NCBI RefSeq assembly: GCF_014773385.1
Contig: NZ_JACXAI010000015.1
Location: forward strand, 1-45,483
Reading direction: 5' to 3'
DNA: 45,483 nucleotides
Source of the DNA: Metabacillus arenae
GTDB lineage: Bacteria > Bacillota > Bacilli > Bacillales > Bacillaceae
Shown: piece by piece, positions 7,524 through 16,238 of the stretch
Position numbering within the stretch: the first letter of the stretch is position 1
Layout: every line of letters begins with the position of its first letter
Notes under the pieces: model-generated
What the model was told of the DNA's origin: nothing
Seen by the model: only the letters and a program-made list of their open reading frames with translations
Databases searched by the model: none
Made by a program: the position numbers and the translations under genes

Positions 7524-9483
7524 AGAATTCAATACATTGTCAGAAGAAGAGCAGCAGGAATTACTTGAGAAATACGATCCTGAAGCCGGCACGAGGAAAC
7601 TAAAAGGTGTGTTAGGATGGGTTGTATTTTTTGGCTTACTAACTTTTTCATTATTCCAAGTTTATACAGCTATTTTCGGAGTGTTTACAGCGCAAATTCA
7701 GCGTTCCATCCACTTAGGATTTGCTCTATCCTTAATATTCCTTTTATTTCCGGCTAATCGCAAAAAAAAGAAATCAGGCAAGTTTCAAATAGCATGGTAT
7801 GATGGTGTCTTGGCATTATTAAGTATTGTAGTAGGTGCCTATTGGCCTGTGATGTTTGAAACGATTGTTATGGGAGTCGGGCGTCTATCCACACTTGATT
7901 TTTCTATCGGCATTCTTGCAGTAATATTAGTATTAGAGGCAACAAGGAGAACGGTTGGTTTGCCGATTACAATTATTGCAGTATTGTTCCTCGCATATGG
8001 ATTTTTTGGACCGTACATGCCAGGATTTTTATCCCATAGAGGTTTGTCGCTTGAAAGACTCGTTCAAACGATGTTCTTTACCACTGAAGGGATATTAGGA
8101 ACACCATTAGGTGTATCTTCTACTTTTATATTTTTATTTCTTTTGTTTGGCGCATTTTTAGTTAAGACAGGGGTCGGTCAATATTTTAATGACCTTGCCG
8201 TAGCTGTTGCAGGGAGAAGCGTTGGCGGACCTGCAAAAGTAGCTATTTTTTCAAGTGCTCTACAAGGAACAATTTCTGGAAGCTCTGTAGCAAACGTTGT
8301 AACCTCAGGATCTTTTACCATTCCTATGATGAAAAAGCTTGGATATCGAAAAGAATTCGCAGGGGCAGTGGAAGCAACAGCATCAACTGGCGGTCAATTG
8401 ATGCCTCCAATTATGGGAGCTGCAGCCTTCTTAATGGTTGAATTCATCGGCGGAGGAATTACATATTGGGATATTGCAAAAGCTGCTGCCATCCCAGCTG
8501 TCTTATATTTTGCAGGCATTTGGATCATGACTCATTTTGAAGCGAAACGAATTGGATTAAAAGGGTTAACGAAAGAGCAAATGCCTAATCGAAAGGAAGT
8601 CTTTAGCAAGCTATATCTATTACTTCCAATTGTTGCAGTGGTTGTTCTTCTAATGTCAGGGATAACGGTCATGCATGCAGCATTATATTCAATCTTACTT
8701 TGTATTGTATCAGGCTTTTTAAACAAGCAAATCCGGATGGGATTTGCTGAAATCATCGGTGCCCTTGTCGATGGTGCCCGGACGGCTTTATCTGTTGCAT
8801 CAGCAACGGCTGCGGCAGGAATTATCGTTGGTATTGTAACAAAAACCGGTCTCGGACTGAAACTTGCAAATGGTTTAATTGATTTAGCAGGTGGAGAGAT
8901 CCTCTTAACATTGTTCTTTACAATGATCGCCTCCTTAATATTAGGAATGGGTTCGCCGACAACGGCCAATTATGTTATTACTTCAACGATCGCAGCACCA
9001 GCTTTAATTTTGCTGTCTGTACCAGATTTATCGGCACATTTATTTGTATTCTATTTTGGCATTATTGCGGATATTACCCCGCCGGTAGCACTAGCAGCTT
9101 TTGCTGCCGCAGGAGTAGCAGGAGGAGAGCCGATTCGAACAGGAATTACATCATCGAAGCTCGCGATTGCTGCCTTTATTATCCCGTACATGTTTGTCCT
9201 TTCTCCAGAATTATTAATGATTAACACGACGTGGACTGAAGTAATTTGGGTAGTATTCACAGCATTTACTGGGATGATTGCGATAAGTGCGGGTGTTATA
9301 GGCTTCTGGATGAGAAAAGTGTTTATCGTTGAACGAATCGTGGCAGTAGTTGCAGGCTTACTGCTCATTTATCCAGGAGCAATATCAGACTATATAGGTT
9401 TAGGCTTTTTTGTCGCATTATTAGCTATTCAGTACCTGTGGAAATATAAAAAAGATCAGCCAGTAAAATCATTACAAGCATAA
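7510..9483 (+). CDS. TRAP transporter permease, fused small/large subunits (4TM-12TM)
   Basis: A 657-residue multi-spanning membrane protein in which the DctQ-like and DctM-like parts are fused, as is usual for TAXI-type TRAP systems. It couples substrate uptake to a sodium or proton gradient. Conserved DctM features are visible: GTISGSSVANVVTSGSFTIP, EATASTGGQLMPPIMGAAAF, and GMGSPTTANYV with ADITPPVALAAFAAAGVAGG. The start is TTG at 7510, inside the end of the DUF1850 gene, with AAAGGAGTG upstream. It forms one uptake system with the lipoprotein at 5779; the substrate is unknown. Confidence 0.93.
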   Translation: MEKDKEFNTLSEEEQQELLEKYDPEAGTRKLKGVLGWVVFFGLLTFSLFQVYTAIFGVFTAQIQRSIHLGFALSLIFLLFPANRKKKKSGKFQIAWYDGVLALLSIVVGAYWPVMFETIVMGVGRLSTLDFSIGILAVILVLEATRRTVGLPITIIAVLFLAYGFFGPYMPGFLSHRGLSLERLVQTMFFTTEGILGTPLGVSSTFIFLFLLFGAFLVKTGVGQYFNDLAVAVAGRSVGGPAKVAIFSSALQGTISGSSVANVVTSGSFTIPMMKKLGYRKEFAGAVEATASTGGQLMPPIMGAAAFLMVEFIGGGITYWDIAKAAAIPAVLYFAGIWIMTHFEAKRIGLKGLTKEQMPNRKEVFSKLYLLLPIVAVVVLLMSGITVMHAALYSILLCIVSGFLNKQIRMGFAEIIGALVDGARTALSVASATAAAGIIVGIVTKTGLGLKLANGLIDLAGGEILLTLFFTMIASLILGMGSPTTANYVITSTIAAPALILLSVPDLSAHLFVFYFGIIADITPPVALAAFAAAGVAGGEPIRTGITSSKLAIAAFIIPYMFVLSPELLMINTTWTEVIWVVFTAFTGMIAISAGVIGFWMRKVFIVERIVAVVAGLLLIYPGAISDYIGLGFFVALLAIQYLWKYKKDQPVKSLQA

Positions 9484-9598
9484 TCAGAAAAATGCTGTGC
9501 GTCCCACTTAAGGGGATAGGCAGGCACTTGACGAAATCAAGAAAATCACTCTATACCACTTAGAGCTTAAATACACGAAAATATGTTTCTTATATGAT

Positions 9599-9636
9599 AA
9601 AGGGGTTCACATTTTACTATGCGAATCCCTTTTTTT
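9599..9636 (+). terminator. TRAP operon terminator
   Basis: AAAGGGGTTC pairs with GAATCCCTTT (one G-U) and continues into T7. It lies about 115 bp after the permease stop. Confidence 0.85.
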
Positions 9637-9759
9637 GTTTGATTATTGATGTATTTATCATGGTTATTTTGATTGATATTTCAAGGAAAATAGGAATTAT
9701 GAATTAAAAAATATTTATAAAAAGAATAATTTGTCCTATTAAAAAAGTTTTATTGGTAC

Positions 9760-9783
9760 TATAATAGAATGTAAGCGCATACA
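9760..9783 (+). promoter_or_regulatory. -10 element and cre (CcpA) site before the heparinase gene
   Basis: TATAAT at 9760-9765 is followed at 9770-9783 by TGTAAGCGCATACA, which matches the CcpA consensus TGWAARCGYTWNCW at 13 of 14 positions. The site covers the expected transcription start, a position where CcpA represses. No good -35 is present at 17 bp spacing. The 9484-9854 gap holds otherwise only the TRAP terminator. Confidence 0.7.
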
Positions 9784-9854
9784 AATTATAAGTATAGTTA
9801 TCTAGTCGTGCGGTCCAACATAAGGATAATAATACTAGTGAAGGGGGAAAAAAG

Positions 9855-12800
9855 ATGCAAAGAGAGAAAATCTTATTGTTATTTGTGTTATTATGGTGTA
9901 TAGGTCTATTTTTTCCAAAGGATTTGATTGCTATGAAAAAAAGCACAACAAACGGACCATTAATGATTTCAGATTTTGAACAGGAAGACACCTGGAAAGG
10001 GTTAAAGCCTGAAGAAGGACTTGTAAAGGAAGGCAGTAAGGCAGGGCGCTGGGAAATATACAATGACACAACAGGAAGCTATTTAAAGACTGTATTTACT
10101 GAAGATTTCGAACATAATTGGAGCAATCATGATGCTTTAACATTTTGGGCACACTCAGCAAAAGCCACCGGAAGCAAAATCTATTTAATTCTTTATTCCG
10201 ATAATGAACAGACAGTGGGACTTGATTACTATTCCACTACCATGATAGCTGACTGGGAAGGTTGGAAAAAGGTTACGATTCCTTTTGATACATTTAAGAC
10301 ATCAAGAACACCGGCTGGATTTGGTAAGATTGACATGATTAAGTTCCACACTTCATGGCAAGGAGAAACACCTGATCCGGAAACAGAACTTATTTTTGAC
10401 TCTATGGAAATTTCAAAACTTGCTGATCTTGGCTTATTGCCTGTCGATGGTTTCGAGGACATAAGTAAATGGACATCACTCACTGCAGATACAACACATG
10501 TAAAAGAAGGAGCCAAATCAGGTAAATGGTCGGAACTGGACAAAAAAACCGTAGTACAGTCTAGAACCATACCAAAAGATTGGAGCCACCACGATTACTT
10601 GGAATTCTGGCTTTATTCAGAAAAAGCTACAGGAACAGATATTTACACCATTTTGGGCTCAGACAATCCGGAAACAACAAATTACGATTACTATCTTGCC
10701 AGCATCAACGTCGACTGGAGTGGATGGAAGCAGGTTAAGCTTTATAAAGATGACTTTTCACCATCCTATCAGCCGCTCGGCTTTGACCAAATTGATCTAT
10801 TAAAATTCCATTCCAAATGGTTTGCAACTGCAAATCCTGACCCGGAAACGGTTGTCTATTTTGACGCCATGAAACTTGTAAAAGAACCACTCTATATCAA
10901 TCCTGCTGTTATTCACAAGCAAGCTGCCGTCCAAATGGATACATTGAATTATGTCACATCGTTTACGAACCAAACAACAAAGCCTGGTACCTTTAAATTT
11001 GATATTCCTGAAGAGCTCTCCGGCAAAGTAACGGTTAGTCCTATAGAAGGGACGCTTCAACCTGGAGAAAAGAAAGAAATTTCGTTCTCAGTCAACATCG
11101 AGGCAGATGAACAGCCAGGTACCAAAAAAGAAATAAACATTCCTATTAATACAGAACTAACCTTGAACAAAGAACCATCTATGACACTCTCCTATGAAAT
11201 AGTTCAGTGGAATAAGTCCTCTCATGAAAATCCAAATTCACTTGTCTCAAAAGACGAATTAACTCGAGCAAAAGAAAGGATTCAATCAGAAGAATGGGCG
11301 AAAACATACTATGAAAAATTGATTCAAAAGGCAGATCAATATGTATTGAAAAATACCACCGTACCCGATCTTCCAGGCGGTCATGGCATGTGGTTCCGCT
11401 GCGGGGATCATGAACAATTAGAATACAATCCTGATAGTCCAAACCGTCATTATTGTCCGTCAGAAGATAAGTATTATACTGGATATTCATATGATGCAGG
11501 CTGGCGGTACTATCGTCACAATGACATAATTGAAGGCTTAAGAGATACGGCAACAGCTTATGCTCTTAGCGGGGAAGAACGCTATGCCGAAAAGATTAAA
11601 GCTGTTTTATTGGATTATGCCAACATATATCCTAACTACAAGCTGCAGGCAAGGAAAGGGAAGCTTCATTGGCAGTCACTTGATGAGTCGGTGAGTATGG
11701 TAGAGCTTGCCAACGCCTATGACCTGATTCTTGACAGCGGTTTGTTAACTGATACAGAACAGGCTAAAATCGAATTAAATCTGCTGCGGTTATCAGCAAA
11801 TACATTAAGTAATGCTGACAACACGAAATCAAACTGGCAAGCATGGCATGATGCGGCCATCGGGATGGTTGGGGCAACACTTGGTGATAAAAACTTCTTA
11901 GAAAAAGCAATTAACGGAGACCGGGGTTTCAACTATTTAATGAATAATGGTGTATTAAGTGACGGTTTTTGGTGGGAAGGGTCGATTGCCTATCATATGT
12001 ACACATTACGTGCGCTTAATTTCCTTGCAGAAGCAGGCGGCAATTGGGGATATGATCTTTACAGCCACCCTAACTTGAAAAAGATGTTCACCACGCCGCT
12101 GCAATATGCTTATCCCAACTTGACTCTGCCTCACAACAATGATGGGGGCCGCTACGGAAATTCATTAATAGATTTGGTTGAGGAAAACGGTAATCATGAG
12201 TTTGAAGGGGCCTACAGTGTTTATCAGGAAAGCAGCCTTGCAGCTATTTTGAGTAAAAAGTATGAATTAAATCCGAGAGAAGGCAGGTTTGCTCTTTTCC
12301 ATGGAATAGACAGGATACCTGAAACTCCACTTCCAACTATCGCCGGACAAAATTTTGAAGGAATTGGTCAGACGATTTTAAGACAAGGAGAAGCGGCTGA
12401 TCAAACATTTGCCATGATGGACTATGGTCCATATGGAGGCTCCCATGGTCATCCAGACAAACTTCACCTTGACTTATTTGGGGAAGGGGAAATGTTGGCA
12501 CCTGACTTTGGAACGCCAACTTATATACACAACCTTTTTAGAGAGTGGTATAAACAAACAATCAGCCATAACACAGTCACAGTAGATGGTACCTCACAAG
12601 AACAAGTGGAAGGAGAACTGCAGCTTTCGTTCCATGAACCAGGATTCGGCTTTATGAAGGCTGGTGTACCGGAAGCCTATCCAGGTGTCACTTATGAAAG
12701 AGCGGTGCTTGCCGACCAAAACTATATCGTTGATTGGTTCCATGCAGGGGACAGCACAAAAGTTCATCAATATGATTTATCCTTACATGGATTAGGGGAA

Positions 12801-13430
12801 TATACAACAAATCTATCACTTTCTCCTAGACAGCAACCAGTAGGCACTGAAAATGGATATCAGCATATTGCCGAACCAAAGAGTGCGGTAACTTCAGAGA
12901 TATGGGAAGGTACATGGATGAAAGAAAGTGGTAAAGGTCTTCATATGATTTCTATGCCGACAGGAGAATCTGAAGTGATCGTTGGCAACGGACCTGGACC
13001 TTCAACAGAGCCAAATGTCAAAATCCCGATGGTTATCCAAAGAATTTCTGGAAATGAAGCTAACTTTGCTACTGTTCTGCAACCATTAAAATCAGGAGAG
13101 AATCCAATACAAGCAACTAAGCTTAATGAAAATGAAATGCAAATTCACTTGCCGGATCGAACAGATCATATCTACTATAACCGTGAAGCGCAAAACGGGG
13201 AAGTTTTAATAAGTCGAACAACCACCGAAGACGGTAATTTCAAGTTTGATCAACTATCTATTACGAAAAAGAATAAAAAAGTCCAAATCAAGGCTAAAGC
13301 AAAGGTAAAGTCAATTGAATTGGTCATAAAAGCGGAAGATATAGAAGAGTACCAAATTGAAGGGAAAAAAGTAAAGGTCAAAGCTTCAAATGGATATATT
13401 TATATTAACTGGACAAAAGGTGAGAAATAA
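9855..13430 (+). CDS. Large secreted heparinase II/III-family polysaccharide lyase-like protein
   Basis: 1191 residues with an N-terminal signal sequence (hydrophobic residues 7-20). Two similar modules follow, about 35-190 and 195-345; each has a sequence like DFE...W followed by EG-(A/S)-K-(A/S)-GRW/GKW and resembles a carbohydrate-binding beta-sandwich. A spacer domain leads to an alpha-toroid (about 455-790) and a C-terminal beta-sheet domain with the heparinase motif GGSHGHPDKLHLDLFG (His864, His866). The family cleaves uronic-acid-containing polysaccharides by beta-elimination; the exact substrate is unknown. The protein is unusually long for a Bacillus lyase. GGGGGAAAAAAG precedes the ATG. 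Monocistronic, with a cre site at the promoter, so probably glucose-repressed. Confidence 0.85.
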   Translation: MQREKILLLFVLLWCIGLFFPKDLIAMKKSTTNGPLMISDFEQEDTWKGLKPEEGLVKEGSKAGRWEIYNDTTGSYLKTVFTEDFEHNWSNHDALTFWAHSAKATGSKIYLILYSDNEQTVGLDYYSTTMIADWEGWKKVTIPFDTFKTSRTPAGFGKIDMIKFHTSWQGETPDPETELIFDSMEISKLADLGLLPVDGFEDISKWTSLTADTTHVKEGAKSGKWSELDKKTVVQSRTIPKDWSHHDYLEFWLYSEKATGTDIYTILGSDNPETTNYDYYLASINVDWSGWKQVKLYKDDFSPSYQPLGFDQIDLLKFHSKWFATANPDPETVVYFDAMKLVKEPLYINPAVIHKQAAVQMDTLNYVTSFTNQTTKPGTFKFDIPEELSGKVTVSPIEGTLQPGEKKEISFSVNIEADEQPGTKKEINIPINTELTLNKEPSMTLSYEIVQWNKSSHENPNSLVSKDELTRAKERIQSEEWAKTYYEKLIQKADQYVLKNTTVPDLPGGHGMWFRCGDHEQLEYNPDSPNRHYCPSEDKYYTGYSYDAGWRYYRHNDIIEGLRDTATAYALSGEERYAEKIKAVLLDYANIYPNYKLQARKGKLHWQSLDESVSMVELANAYDLILDSGLLTDTEQAKIELNLLRLSANTLSNADNTKSNWQAWHDAAIGMVGATLGDKNFLEKAINGDRGFNYLMNNGVLSDGFWWEGSIAYHMYTLRALNFLAEAGGNWGYDLYSHPNLKKMFTTPLQYAYPNLTLPHNNDGGRYGNSLIDLVEENGNHEFEGAYSVYQESSLAAILSKKYELNPREGRFALFHGIDRIPETPLPTIAGQNFEGIGQTILRQGEAADQTFAMMDYGPYGGSHGHPDKLHLDLFGEGEMLAPDFGTPTYIHNLFREWYKQTISHNTVTVDGTSQEQVEGELQLSFHEPGFGFMKAGVPEAYPGVTYERAVLADQNYIVDWFHAGDSTKVHQYDLSLHGLGEYTTNLSLSPRQQPVGTENGYQHIAEPKSAVTSEIWEGTWMKESGKGLHMISMPTGESEVIVGNGPGPSTEPNVKIPMVIQRISGNEANFATVLQPLKSGENPIQATKLNENEMQIHLPDRTDHIYYNREAQNGEVLISRTTTEDGNFKFDQLSITKKNKKVQIKAKAKVKSIELVIKAEDIEEYQIEGKKVKVKASNGYIYINWTKGEK

Positions 13431-13436
13431 AATAGT

Positions 13437-13469
13437 AAGAAGATCACTTCATCGTGGTCTTCTTTTTTT
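13437..13469 (+). terminator. Heparinase gene terminator
   Basis: AAGAAGATCAC pairs with GTGGTCTTCTT around a short loop and ends in T7. No gene is seen between here and the tRNA promoter. Confidence 0.9.
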
Positions 13470-13656
13470 ACCTAAGAAATATTTTCTGGGAAATAAGCAC
13501 TATCGTATCCTGACAGCCTTCAGAATTGAACTTTTCATCATGAGATTGGAAGTACATTGATCGATCAATACTTTTTTTATGCAATCCAATCCTGCTAGAG
13601 CTAATTTTATATATTTAGAAAAAAAGGGCAATAATAAAAGCTTTGCAAAAAATCTA

Positions 13657-13685
13657 TTGACTCAACGCAAGTCCCGTCATATAAT
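13657..13685 (+). promoter_or_regulatory. tRNA-Val promoter
   Basis: TTGACT (13657-13662), exactly 17 nt, TATAAT (13680-13685), about 30 nt before the tRNA. A near-consensus sigma-A promoter, as expected for a stable RNA gene. Confidence 0.85.
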
Positions 13686-13716
13686 AGATTTTGTCAGCTA
13701 AACAGTATCATACCAT

Positions 13717-13789
13717 GATTCCGTAGCTCAGCTGGGAGAGCGCCACCTTGACAGGGTGGAGGTCGCTGGTTCGAGACCAGTCGGAATCA
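13717..13789 (+). tRNA. tRNA-Val (anticodon GAC)
   Basis: A complete cloverleaf: acceptor stem GATTCCG (13717-13723) with CGGAATC (13782-13788), discriminator A, D-arm GCTC...GAGC, anticodon stem CCACC/GGTGG with loop TTGACAG (anticodon GAC), and T-arm GCTGGTTCGAGACCAGT. CCA is not encoded. The part from the anticodon loop to the 3' end is duplicated at 17729-17771. Confidence 0.97.
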
Positions 13790-13790
13790 T
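13748..13790 (+). repeat. Left attachment site (att) inside tRNA-Val
   Basis: 43 bp running from the first base of the anticodon loop to just past the tRNA 3' end, repeated at 17729-17771 with a single mismatch (C at 13782, G at 17763). This half of a tRNA gene is the standard target of tyrosine integrases. The 3981-bp offset defines the length of the inserted element. Confidence 0.88.
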
Positions 13791-13807
13791 TAGTACAGAA
13801 ACACGAG

Positions 13808-13832
13808 ACCCCTTGTTATAAAGGGGTTTTTC
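13808..13832 (+). terminator. Terminator after tRNA-Val
   Basis: ACCCCTT / AAGGGGT stem followed by T5. It lies inside the inserted element; a second terminator after the right att copy is probably the original tRNA terminator. Confidence 0.8.
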
Positions 13833-13887
13833 TTATTTATAGGACAGATTATGATGAAGGAGTTTACTCGCGAGATGGCGACTTAAA

Positions 13888-14469
13888 ATGGGCGGTTTAG
13901 GGAGTGGGGCTTATGGCTTTATGGGCCCGTTAGTTCGGAAACGGACAGTTGAGGAAACGATGCATTTACACATACAGAATTTTAAGGATCATTTAAATGA
14001 AAAAAGTTTAACTTATTCGTGGGATAAAGGTAAAAAATCTATAAGAGTGTTAACAAAAGGAGATCATATTATCCTTTCTTACTATGCTGACAAAAAAAAG
14101 ATAACTACCAGGGCAAATATCGATTCAACAAAAGTTGGGTACGGGAAAAGACTGTGGTTTAATTGTCCTTCTTGCGAAACAAGAACATCCCGCCTTTATA
14201 TCCTGGGTAGATACTTCTGTTGTCGCGATTGTCACGGATTAACATATCTAACATGTCAGAAATCAGGAGATCCCCTTGATTATCTTTATTTAAAAATCCG
14301 GAGATTACAGAGGAAGTTAGGGCTTGAGAATCCTAACGTTAATGAGATTCCTTATTTCAAACCTAAAAACATGCACTATAAAACATTTGCCTATCTTAAA
14401 AGTAAATTGGTTGATTTACAGGCCAAAAGAGATAGGGAGTTTATAAAACAATGTAATATGAGGTTTTAA
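13888..14469 (+). CDS. Zinc-ribbon protein of the phage/mobile-element MGGxGSG family
   Basis: 193 residues. The N-terminus MGGLGSGAYG and the zinc-ribbon block (CPSC at 93-96, then LY, then CCRDCHGLTY with Cys112 and Cys115) match a family of hypothetical proteins common on prophages and other mobile elements. The C-terminal third is basic and helical. Function is unknown; a nucleic-acid-binding role is inferred from the zinc ribbon and charge. The ribosome site is poor: GAAGGAG is about 26 nt before the ATG, so the true start or expression is uncertain. It is the first gene of the tRNA-Val element, next to the attachment site. Confidence 0.7.
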   Translation: MGGLGSGAYGFMGPLVRKRTVEETMHLHIQNFKDHLNEKSLTYSWDKGKKSIRVLTKGDHIILSYYADKKKITTRANIDSTKVGYGKRLWFNCPSCETRTSRLYILGRYFCCRDCHGLTYLTCQKSGDPLDYLYLKIRRLQRKLGLENPNVNEIPYFKPKNMHYKTFAYLKSKLVDLQAKRDREFIKQCNMRF

Positions 14470-14536
14470 AACGAGTTTTTGTAACACGAACGCGCAAGGA
14501 TAGGATTTATTTGACACGATACACGCGGGGAAGGAG

Positions 14537-14647
14537 ATGACTTCCATAGTTAACCTTGATAGTGACCATAAAAGCGAATTCTATAGATTTATCTTAAGAA
14601 AAATAAGAAAAAAACACCTTTGTTCAGAATGCTTAGAAAAATACTAA
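14537..14647 (+). CDS. Small basic ORF with CxxC (36 residues)
   Basis: ATG at 14537 to TAA at 14647: a short basic peptide ending HLCSECLEKY. An AAGGAG sits directly against the ATG, which is too close for a normal ribosome site. It may be a real small protein or the remnant of a longer zinc-finger gene. Low confidence. The rest of 14470-14900 holds two terminators and no other gene. Confidence 0.25.
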   Translation: MTSIVNLDSDHKSEFYRFILRKIRKKHLCSECLEKY

Positions 14648-14756
14648 AAAAATTAAAGAGGTTGAGTTTTTAAGTGATTCAGTGGGAAAGTCACCTTGGG
14701 GTGTTGTAAAGCACGATTCGAAAAGAAAATAACTTTCGATGATTATATTCCTGATT

Positions 14757-14783
14757 AAGCATCCTTTTTGGTGCTTTTTTTTT
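14757..14783 (+). terminator. Terminator (plus strand)
   Basis: AAGCATCC / GGTGCTT hairpin with a T-rich loop followed by T9. It probably ends the transcript of the zinc-ribbon gene region. Confidence 0.75.
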
Positions 14784-14854
14784 AAAAACATTGACGGACT
14801 CAGCAAAATTGCAGGGTCGTTTTTTTACATAACATTTTGTATTGAGTTTTTTCC

Positions 14855-14881
14855 TTAAAAAAAGAACTCGATAACGAGTCC
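14855..14881 (-). terminator. Terminator of the bacteriocin-like gene
   Basis: On the minus strand GGACTCG-TTAT-CGAGTTC followed by T7, 20 bp after the stop codon of the minus-strand gene at 14901. Confidence 0.85.
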
Positions 14882-14900
14882 TTTTCCCATTTGTTGAGTA

Positions 14901-15476
14901 CTATGATGCTCTTTCAATAGTAAAATATGAATCTACTAATTTGGTTCTTGAAGAATTTGAATAGATTTTAATTTCATATTTGAAATAATAGTATTTTGAA
15001 TCACTATCCATCCATTTCTTAACTTTCCACCAATAATTTTTATCTTTTGGAAGTTTAACTGAACCCATAGCATACCCTGCTACACCTGCCCAAAATGCAG
15101 TTCCTATCTGTCCTACAATAGTTGCAGAAATGCCAGCCATAAGGGCTTTAGAAAGCCAACTTCTTGATTCGTTATAAAACACATTATTACCCTTAGTAGT
15201 TCCTACATAATCCCAAGTATAAACAGGACCATCGGGAACATTAACAAAAGCGGTATGATCACCAGAGCCTTGAACTTCCTCTTTCAATAGTACTTGACTT
15301 TCTTTTGAAATAACTTTTGCGGAATCTGACACGGTAGTATAATCTACTTGAGGATTTACTTCTTTCTCTACTGTTGGACTTACTGGTTCCATTGCTTGAG
15401 TTTTTGGTGGTAGCAAAGTTGCACTACTACCAATTAAAACGACGGTTGCTAAGATAGATGTTGCGATCTTTTTCAT
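14901..15476 (-). CDS. Secreted bacteriocin-like protein (geobacillin-26-like, tentative)
   Basis: 191 residues with a clear Sec signal (MKKIATSILATVVLIGSS, cleavage near TQAMEP). A polar propeptide-like region (about 28-95) precedes a Gly/Ala-rich hydrophobic stretch (about 112-140, SKALMAGISATIVGQIGTAF), then WWKVKKWMDSDSKYYYFKYEI and an NSSRTKLVDSYFT tail. This order resembles the geobacillin-26-type secreted antimicrobial proteins of Bacillaceae; the assignment is from memory of the pattern, not a search. GGAGGTAAGAA precedes the ATG. A divergent small membrane gene is 100 bp away, and a dedicated terminator follows. It sits in a tRNA-borne islet, typical cargo position. Confidence 0.5.
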   Translation of the reverse strand: MKKIATSILATVVLIGSSATLLPPKTQAMEPVSPTVEKEVNPQVDYTTVSDSAKVISKESQVLLKEEVQGSGDHTAFVNVPDGPVYTWDYVGTTKGNNVFYNESRSWLSKALMAGISATIVGQIGTAFWAGVAGYAMGSVKLPKDKNYWWKVKKWMDSDSKYYYFKYEIKIYSNSSRTKLVDSYFTIERAS

Positions 15477-15524
15477 TTCTTACCTCCAATAGAAAAATGT
15501 GGTTTTTAGTAATACCAAATATTA

Positions 15525-15533
15525 TGATATACT
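15525..15533 (+). promoter_or_regulatory. Extended -10 promoter of the small membrane gene
   Basis: TGATATACT gives a TGn extended -10 with TATACT. No strong -35 is needed for such promoters. It points to the small membrane protein gene at 15576. Confidence 0.45.
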
Positions 15534-15575
15534 AAATTTCATGGAAAATAAACATTTTTTTAACGGAATTAGGAG

Positions 15576-15821
15576 TTGATTACCATTTTTCGTAAAGTGG
15601 AAAATAAAACTGAACTATTGTTGATAGGGGTAGTTGTAGCAATTTGTATTGGTTTCTTTTCGGTAACAAAACTTTCGATTTGGCTTTATATCATGGCAGC
15701 TGGACTTTTTATTTCAGGATTTATATTTAGAAAACCATCAAAAAAAGATATAGTCATGGATTTTACAGGCTTTTTATTACTTTGTTTAATATTTTTTGTA
15801 GGACAAAATTTCATTTTTTAA
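15576..15821 (+). CDS. Small membrane protein, possible immunity protein
   Basis: About 81 residues with three hydrophobic segments (roughly 14-29, 32-50, 61-80) and a charged loop RKPSKKD. The annotated TTG directly touches AGGAG, so the true start may be the ATT at 15585, which lies 9 nt after AGGAG; an ATT start would be unusual. Not recognised. Divergent from the bacteriocin-like secreted gene and inside the same islet, so an immunity role is inferred from position and topology only. A terminator follows within 20 bp. Confidence 0.55.
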   Translation: MITIFRKVENKTELLLIGVVVAICIGFFSVTKLSIWLYIMAAGLFISGFIFRKPSKKDIVMDFTGFLLLCLIFFVGQNFIF

Positions 15822-15840
15822 ATCAATAAGATTGATCAAG

Positions 15841-15867
15841 AAGGGTGATAAAATCACTCTTTTTTTG
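15841..15867 (+). terminator. Terminator of the small membrane gene
   Basis: AAGGGTGAT / ATCACTCTT with a 3-nt loop and a T7 tail. It is symmetric enough to work on both strands. Confidence 0.85.
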
Positions 15868-16025
15868 TTACGTAATTACCTTATCCATTGAGTTATCAAG
15901 CTACGATTAGTCGGTTTTGAAAGAGAATCAATATTCATTTGCCCTAAACTTTATTTAGACCTTAATCATAAGCTTGAAAAAAGGTCTGTAAGGAGTTTTT
16001 TGGACGCTGAACCCCATTGACCAAT

Positions 16026-16063
16026 TAAAAATAACCTCATACAGACTAATCTGAGAGGTCATT
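16026..16063 (-). terminator. Terminator of the HTH / small-protein transcript
   Basis: On the minus strand AATGACCTC pairs with GAGGTTATT (one G-U) and is followed by T-rich sequence. It overlaps the stop codon of the 41-residue ORF. Confidence 0.7.
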
Positions 16064-16184
16064 GTTTACTTCTTTTTTCTTCTTCTAACTTCCTTTGTTT
16101 TGCCCGATAAAGTTTTAGTATGTAGTGGTAACATTTTCGTATGTTTTCTTCAGTATGTGGCCCCTTGATTATAGTCACTTTCAA
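16059..16184 (-). CDS. Small basic protein, paralogue 2 (MKVT-IIKGP type)
   Basis: 41 residues starting MKVTIIKGPHTEENIRKCYH. It begins at a TTG with GAGGTG about 7 nt upstream and ends on a terminator. It is clearly related to the neighbouring 46-residue protein (MKVT-x-IKGP, then E-x(n)-Y-x-Y-x-K). Small proteins with this start are typical of Firmicutes phage-like elements; the function is unknown. It is third in a minus-strand set after the HTH gene. Confidence 0.65.
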   Translation of the reverse strand: MKVTIIKGPHTEENIRKCYHYILKLYRAKQRKLEEEKRSKQ

Positions 16185-16238
16185 TAAATTCACCTCACAT
16201 ATCCAAAAAAACATTAATTTTTGCATTTGACTTAAGGT

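Noticed and set aside
8532-8969. 145-codon minus-strand ORF inside the TRAP permease
   Set aside because: Antisense shadow of a well-supported membrane protein gene.
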